Assembly (NCBI GenBank): GCA_900618425.1
Contig: UZAN01045060.1
Location: 1-25,393, forward strand
Reading direction: 5' to 3'
DNA from: Echinostoma caproni
Lineage: Eukaryota; Platyhelminthes; Trematoda; Plagiorchiida; Echinostomatidae
DNA: 25,393 nucleotides
This document shows, piece by piece, positions 20,255-25,393 of the stretch (the stretch's first letter is position 1; each line of letters begins with the position of its first letter). Below the pieces are notes generated by a model that saw only the letters and a program-made list of their open reading frames with translations, had not been told where the DNA came from and searched no databases. The translations under genes were made by a program, and so were the position numbers.

Positions 20255-22360
20255 TCCCCGGCTTTAGGCAATGATCATTGGCAAAAAAGGCTTACGTTGC
20301 TCATATGGTGAACGTATTTTTTCATTTATTTACATAATTCAGTTCAGTGAACAAGCTGTTTTACTTGTCTCTCCCGCAGTGAAGTTGCTGTCTCTCCTGG
20401 TACATTAGTGCAGATAACGATCACGGCGATGTGATTAACTGTCCACCTTTATTTTGTCAACGCATGTTGTATCTGTGGTGTAGGTACATTGGGCCCAACG
20501 GGGCTTCCAGAGCCAGAAATTCATTACACTGTTTGTAATGTCTGGTGTGCTACGGGATCGAATAAAGTAGATTATCAGTGAAGATATCAACGTTATGGAT
20601 GTCAGTTGAACGCTGTGAAGGGAGGATTATCATGGCTTTATATTTAGAGAAAATCCTCGATTCGATGAAATGAAGTCAAGTTCACGGAACCGTGCTTCAG
20701 AATGCCAAATTTCCTGAGATGTACTTAGAAGGCATCTGTGAACAAAAAAATGAAATTTTGTACCAAAAAAGAAGCTACTTGGCTTGTCTAAAGAAATTAT
20801 TATTATGCCGACGATGTATTCGAGTTGAAATTGTTATTTTCTGAAAATGCCTAAGTGGTCAGTCAAGCATAATTATTGACTTTGCCAGTGAGATGATGAG
20901 ATGCATTTCAATCGCACATAATACTGTTTCTTCCATAATGATGTCTGTACTAACTGCGTTGTAATAAAACTCTACCAATAAAATGTGAGCAACTCGCAAA
21001 TGTGCCTAAAAACTAAGAGTTGAATAGAGCTGGTGTGCATAGGCAGTGAGACTTTTGTACTCGGCCTCCACTGTACTGGTTAACCACAGTCGATTTCCCG
21101 CCATATTTCATCTCTCGGGGATTCGACAAAGTGTGTGAATTCGAGAGAACATGACAACATGTAAGTTAGTAGCATAAGCTTTTGAGTAGTATGAAAAGCC
21201 TATTAGGATATTTGGGATAAAACATACAGGATAAACCAAAACTACGCTAATTATGTTCCTTAGATCCATTACTTATAACTGCCTAACATTTGTTCAAAGG
21301 AGAATATAAATATACCGTCTCACGTAGTCCTTTTGGTTAGAAAAAAAATCTAACGTTAGACTATTCAACAATTTGCCCTTCTTCATTTTGGTGTTTTGTT
21401 TTATGCCGCAAACTACTTACTTTTTCTTTTAACCCAATTACCGAATTTAAGTTCTGAATACTGCCCTAGTTACTTACAATGCAAGGCCGACTAAAGAATC
21501 AAGCACTGCGTCCAACGTAATCTGCAACGGTTTCAGACATCAAAATGCCCCCAAAACAAGACGGTTAACGAATCAGACGATGTGAATCACACAGACGGTT
21601 TCATGCTGACCCTGTTGGTAACGCTGCTTTGGATCAAGTCATTGAAAACAAATGAAATATCTGCGACTGGGTACACAAGTACATACTCCGTGCTTCCATA
21701 GTTCGCTGTACAAACTATTCTTGCTTTTTCATGGTGAAAAATTGTGTACCGTAGTGTTTGTAGTCATCCACTCGTTCGTTCGCTTTAGTTTTGCAGTTGT
21801 ATACTGAAATCGATCAATGCATCCGTTATGGACAGCATTGGTTGATATCAGCGCCCCCGCTATTGGTCATGCTCCTAGTGACTGAAAACATTCAACACGT
21901 GATTCACTAAGTAGAATTGCATCTCCAAACAAAGTAGACCCCGGCCGTAAGCGTTACGATGACCTTTGGCGAATAACCTGTCCAAATTCGTCGTTACTCT
22001 AGGCGCGATAACCGTGGCTAGGGCTCACCCGTTTGAAAAGAAGCTTTAGTGCGACGGTGATTGAAGATTGATTGGTGGTCTGACATGTTACCTCTTTCCC
22101 ACTTACCAACTAGGTCAATTGTGGTTATCGGTCACTCGTTGACACAACTACGTTAACGAGACAGAGCCCATCGATCAATAAGATTTCCCTCCCAGCAGTG
22201 AACCCGATCTTACGCACACATTGTAGTGGTTTTAGTGATCAATGGATTAAAAATAACCGCAAAAACTGGATAAAATTATTCAAGGCCCAAGTCATATATA
22301 CCGGGTAAAAATGACCATTTGCCCGTTCTGGTAGGTAGGAATATCACAGATTTGCTAGTG
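20255..22360. other. Non-coding stretch, no supported gene
   Basis: This lies between two candidate minus-strand coding regions and could be an intron or intergenic. TATGCCGACGATGTA near 20812 spells YADDV on plus but sits between close stops with no reverse-transcriptase neighbours, and is rejected. No repeats of note. Confidence 0.45.
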
Positions 22361-22365
22361 TTGAA

Positions 22366-22703
22366 TTAATCCAATAACGTTTTTGCTTCTGTGATTGAGA
22401 AAACGTTCGGTGTATTCACTGCGCCGCATTTGTGTTCTTCTTTCCGATCCTTAAATGGTGTCGCAGTGAGTTGACATAGAAACCAAAACCTAGGTTTACT
22501 ACTACATTCATCAAATTCCAAACAGTGGATTTCTTCTACAAAGTGACGCTGATCCATAGTGTATAAGGTATAACGAGCAAAATACTCGATCAGATCACAT
22601 TTATTATCTGCATTATCGGCCGATTCAGCGTGGTTTTGAACCCAGCTTTTATGAAAGCGTGGATCAAGACGTACAAAAAAAGCTAGTGGACCAAATGCAT
22701 GAC
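22366..22703 (-). CDS. Candidate terminal coding exon, unidentified protein
   Basis: The frame is open from a stop just upstream of 22703 to a TAA at 22368-22366. The preferred start of the exon is after CTCAAG (22709-22704). It reads HAFGPLAFFVRLDPRFHK, SWVQNHAESADNADNKC, YFARYTLYTMDQRHFVEE, CLEFDECSSKPRFWFLCQL and TATPFKDRKEEHKCG. It holds several cysteines, many aromatics and a balanced charge, and looks like a genuine globular domain. An 80-nt intron would join it in phase to 22834-22784. The end may be the TAA or an earlier donor such as GCA/GTGAAT near 22420. A shorter start at ATG 22557 would give 63 residues. I do not recognise the family. Confidence 0.5.
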
Positions 22704-22783
22704 CTTGAGAATGTCCATTTCACTTTGAATGTTTTATTGCACTTCGTCTATCAAGAACAAACCCCATTCCAGTAAATACTTAC

Positions 22784-22834
22784 GAAAACAACAGTTCAAA
22801 GAGCAAACCATAACGTGGTCCATTGGTTGTAACT
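22784..22834 (-). CDS. Candidate small exon, joined in phase to the 22703 exon
   Basis: A 51-base interval lies between a strong acceptor (AAATTTCTCTTCAG) and a full-consensus donor (GTAAGT, 22783-22778). Joined to 22703 the frame is LQPMDHVMVCSLNCCF, then R split across the junction, then HAFGPLAFF. The other candidate frame across this interval (ending RVTTNGPRYGLLFELLF, part of a 90-codon open frame from 23052) reads more naturally here but does not keep phase with the 22703 exon. So either the join or the frame choice could be wrong. The donor itself is the best splice signal I saw in the window. Confidence 0.35.
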
Positions 22835-23222
22835 CTGAAGAGAAATTTGGGGACGGCCACGCTAATTTTACATTGAGGAATGCTGTGGCCTTGTCTTGGT
22901 ATCAACCACCTAACGGTTGATGTTGGACAGACTGCTTTGGAATAAGGTAGAAGTGATTCATGCGCTTTCAAATGAATTGCAGTTTCAAGACAGGCTTTTG
23001 CCATCTCCACAACGGAAACACAGTGGAGTTTTCTAATAACCGGCGGTGACAACCTTCTTTCAATCGGTCAACTACCAAGGTCATCTATTTGACTGCTTTC
23101 AATTGTTCGTTGGTTTACAGTGGACATTGCTCCTGAAATGCACCAGTGCTAACAAATTATCCGACCAACGTCTGAATGGATCTAATATTGTAAACAGTTT
23201 TCTTCGAAATACCTCGTGACTT

Positions 23223-23444
23223 TTACACAGAGTTCTCAGTTGCATCTGTTTTATTCGGTAGTCCCTGCATAGTCTGCTTCTCTCTGTCAGGTCGACGTAT
23301 GCACACTGTTTCATCAGATGACGCTGTCTTGAACTTCTGACATTTGTATGCCCTCCTCCAAACAGTTTTGGTCCCTGTGCCATAGACTAAGGTGAGAATG
23401 ACGTAGATGACAAAGATAATACGACGGAGGCTGAAGTTCACCAT
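23223..23444 (-). CDS. Possible signal-peptide start, frame broken; unidentified
   Basis: From ATG 23444 (in-frame ATGs also at 23447 and 23504) the product begins MVNFSLRRIIFVIYVILTLV, a short basic region followed by a hydrophobic core, as in a signal peptide or signal anchor. It then continues hydrophilic to a stop at 23225-23223. A second frame overlapping it (23383-23099) reads QCAYVDLTERSRLCRDY and KQMQLRTLCKSHEVFRRK, which looks equally or more protein-like, so the true product may switch frame by splicing, or the locus may be degraded. A GTGTAAAAG near 23230 could be a donor. It lies upstream of, and on the same strand as, the 22834 and 22703 candidate exons. Family unknown. Confidence 0.3.
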   Translation of the reverse strand: MVNFSLRRIIFVIYVILTLVYGTGTKTVWRRAYKCQKFKTASSDETVCIRRPDREKQTMQGLPNKTDATENSV

Positions 23445-23509
23445 CATTATTATCAATATTATTATTTTGAGAAGCACAGATTGATAGGCAGAACGATATA
23501 TCATGAAAC

Positions 23510-25393
23510 GAAGAGATATTTTATCAGCTGGTTGTTATTTCGTTAGTTGGTTTGGTGACCGCGGGGATGAATGTAACCCTAATCATGCATTTTCAGCATT
23601 TGTTTAGAACCAGCTTGATATTTTAAGTATATTGCAGTTTTTAAAATAATTCGCCATTCTTTTTGCAAAGTAAATGCTTTAAACGTGTATGATAAATTGT
23701 GACACGAATGGGTACAATTTAGTAGAGGTAACTGATAAATAATAATTGTCACGCAAATGCGTGTACATGGGGTGTATTCATAACTCTCAAGGTCATGTGA
23801 TTAGGAATAATTAGATAGAGCAATGAATGAGGAGTCTGAAATATCTTAGGATGCTGATTAGCATTGTGCACAACTGTTATCCGGTAAAATCTCGCACAAC
23901 TTTACTCAATAGGTACGTCATTTCTTACAAAACCGAATGTATTTTTCGCGAATTCAAAATGCATTCATCTTATCTAATCCGTGGAAAACATGTTATGTTG
24001 TTTAGCTGTTACGTTGTGCAACAGAGCGCATTTTCCTTCAAGCTGCAGTTAGAATCATAAATTTGAGGACAGGCAAGAACATAACTGAGACCAAAAGAAT
24101 GAGTAAACTGAGCTGATGGACACGTAATATTCTATGTACCATTTTAGAATTTTATAAGTTTTTATCGCAAACAGTTACTGCAGACTTTTGCATTGATTCT
24201 GTTCTAATGGTGAAGTTTTTCCGGAAATGATTCGACCGAGATTTACAACAGAAGAAAACCGAGCATAAACGTAACAGGCAAATGAGTTTTTTATACACAA
24301 GACTCGGCATATTCGTAAGAATAGATTAATGGTATTGTGAAGATTGATCTTCCGAAGGCCTCTTGTTCAATCTATTTAAATTTTGATTGAGGTTTCTAGA
24401 TGCGTTTACAATTGAAGCGCTATTGCCCATGTGATTTGTTTGGCGGATAAAAATTTCGTTACATTTTTGAGTGATTCTAATATGAATCGTGAAAAATGAA
24501 AAGTTGATGCGCTTTGCTTGGTTGTTAACTTTGTGCCTGTTCAGATTCTTTAGGATATATATGGGTTCAATTGCAATGTGTATGGAGAGCGCATTAGTTT
24601 TTTTGAGCTATCATATTCGACCTTAGTGGAATCGAAGTATTCTCATAACTGTTGGTTTCCCCAAAATAATTGAACAGCGTCAGCGTTTTAATTTGCCCAC
24701 TTGACTCTTTTTGACAGAGTCAAGCATCTGGGTTACATCTGAATCTAATTTTGTTTTGATAAGCTTTATCTTTATTCAACCGAAATCATATATATCATGT
24801 ACGATTGAGATGACTGAGTAAAATTGCCCCTTAGGCAACTGATTGATTTTTTAGTTCCTGCTTCTCGTCGTGAATGTACATCCAGTACTTCTGTACCAAA
24901 TCATTTCTGTACTGGTACTCTAAATGTAAATCAGATTGCAGTATCCTCGTTTATATTTCAAACATTTATTTCGCGACCGACAAACTTCGACTGATCTACT
25001 TATTAACCGATCGAAACTGGGCCATTGTGACGATTTCGTTGAAGTGTGTCTCATCTTGTCCCCCAAATTGTTATGGAATCGTGGTCATTATCCATGGCTT
25101 TCTTTTGCTTCAAACAAACACATCATACCAATTGCACCACATGTAGAGACTACGCTACAGTGCTTACATGAAATTTCGGTATTTAAAGCGAAAATGGAAT
25201 ACTGTTTTGGTTATTTATTCCCAGTAAAACACCTCATCAGATTTATGATCATCGAAAATGGATTGCAACACATACAATTTTCGTCTCGATTCTGCTCACA
25301 AATCATTTTGGATGCGTCCTGTTGGACGATAGTTAGCTATAATAGATAACCGCGATACCGGGATCGATACCTACAAATCCCCCTTTACCCCCC
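23510..25393. other. AT-rich stretch, no supported gene
   Basis: The longest open frame in the window is here (24936-25349 plus, 137 codons), but about one frame of that length is expected by chance in 25 kb at this composition. It has no signal peptide, domain or clear splice pair. A second frame overlaps it (24874-25146). Nothing else was recognised up to the C-rich end of the window. Confidence 0.4.

Noticed and set aside
20810..20850. YADDV spelled on the plus strand, resembling the reverse-transcriptase palm motif
   Set aside because: In-frame stops lie a few codons before and about 12 codons after, and no neighbouring RT blocks can be read. It is a five-residue coincidence.
23099..23383. 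Cysteine spacing and LCRDY-like words suggesting a Wnt N-terminus
   Set aside because: The RRWNC block and the conserved EC cysteine are missing, and the Cys spacing differs. The resemblance is too thin to name a family.
24936..25349. 137-codon open frame, the longest in the window
   Set aside because: A frame of this length is expected about once by chance in 25 kb at this composition. There is no domain, signal peptide or convincing splice pair, and another frame overlaps it.

Overview
The window looks like non-coding, repeat-bearing DNA from a metazoan nuclear genome. It is AT-rich, and reading frames are short and broken. There are no operons, no closely packed genes and no ribosome-binding-site pattern. 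It carries decayed CR1-like non-LTR retrotransposon fragments, tRNA-derived SINE-like elements with internal RNA polymerase III boxes, a large foldback repeat, and short coding-looking blocks bounded by GT/AG splice-like signals. A digenean fluke is my best guess for the host, from the general character of the LINE and tRNA-SINE content, but nothing in the sequence proves it.

Layout. 1-110 is a GC-rich block unlike what follows. 120-7200 is AT-rich with no gene I can support; its only clear feature is a (ATG)14 microsatellite. 7200-9180 is the repeat-rich part. It holds a tRNA-derived SINE on +, a 115-bp inverted repeat with a 66-bp spacer, a doubtful third SINE-like stretch, and a second copy of the SINE family on -. 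9180-13150 is mostly featureless. 13150-13345 is a tRNA-like sequence whose 3' half is repeated in inverted orientation on its left. 14595-15194 is the 5' part of a LINE ORF2 (endonuclease), broken by a frameshift and a stop. 18716-19110 is the 3' end of a CR1-like LINE reverse-transcriptase ORF on -. The best candidates for host coding exons are on - at 20184-19929, at 22834-22784 joined to 22703-22366, and perhaps a signal-peptide-bearing start at 23444. None of them could be assigned to a family.

How the parts fit. Most of the recognisable content is retroposon debris: the LINE fragments represent the autonomous machinery, and the SINEs would be non-autonomous passengers. I see no evidence of one coordinated multi-gene system. 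The most unusual structures are the two snapback arrangements (7395-7690 and 13153-13341) and a perfect 22-bp palindrome (20230-20251) that lies just upstream of the strongest candidate exon.
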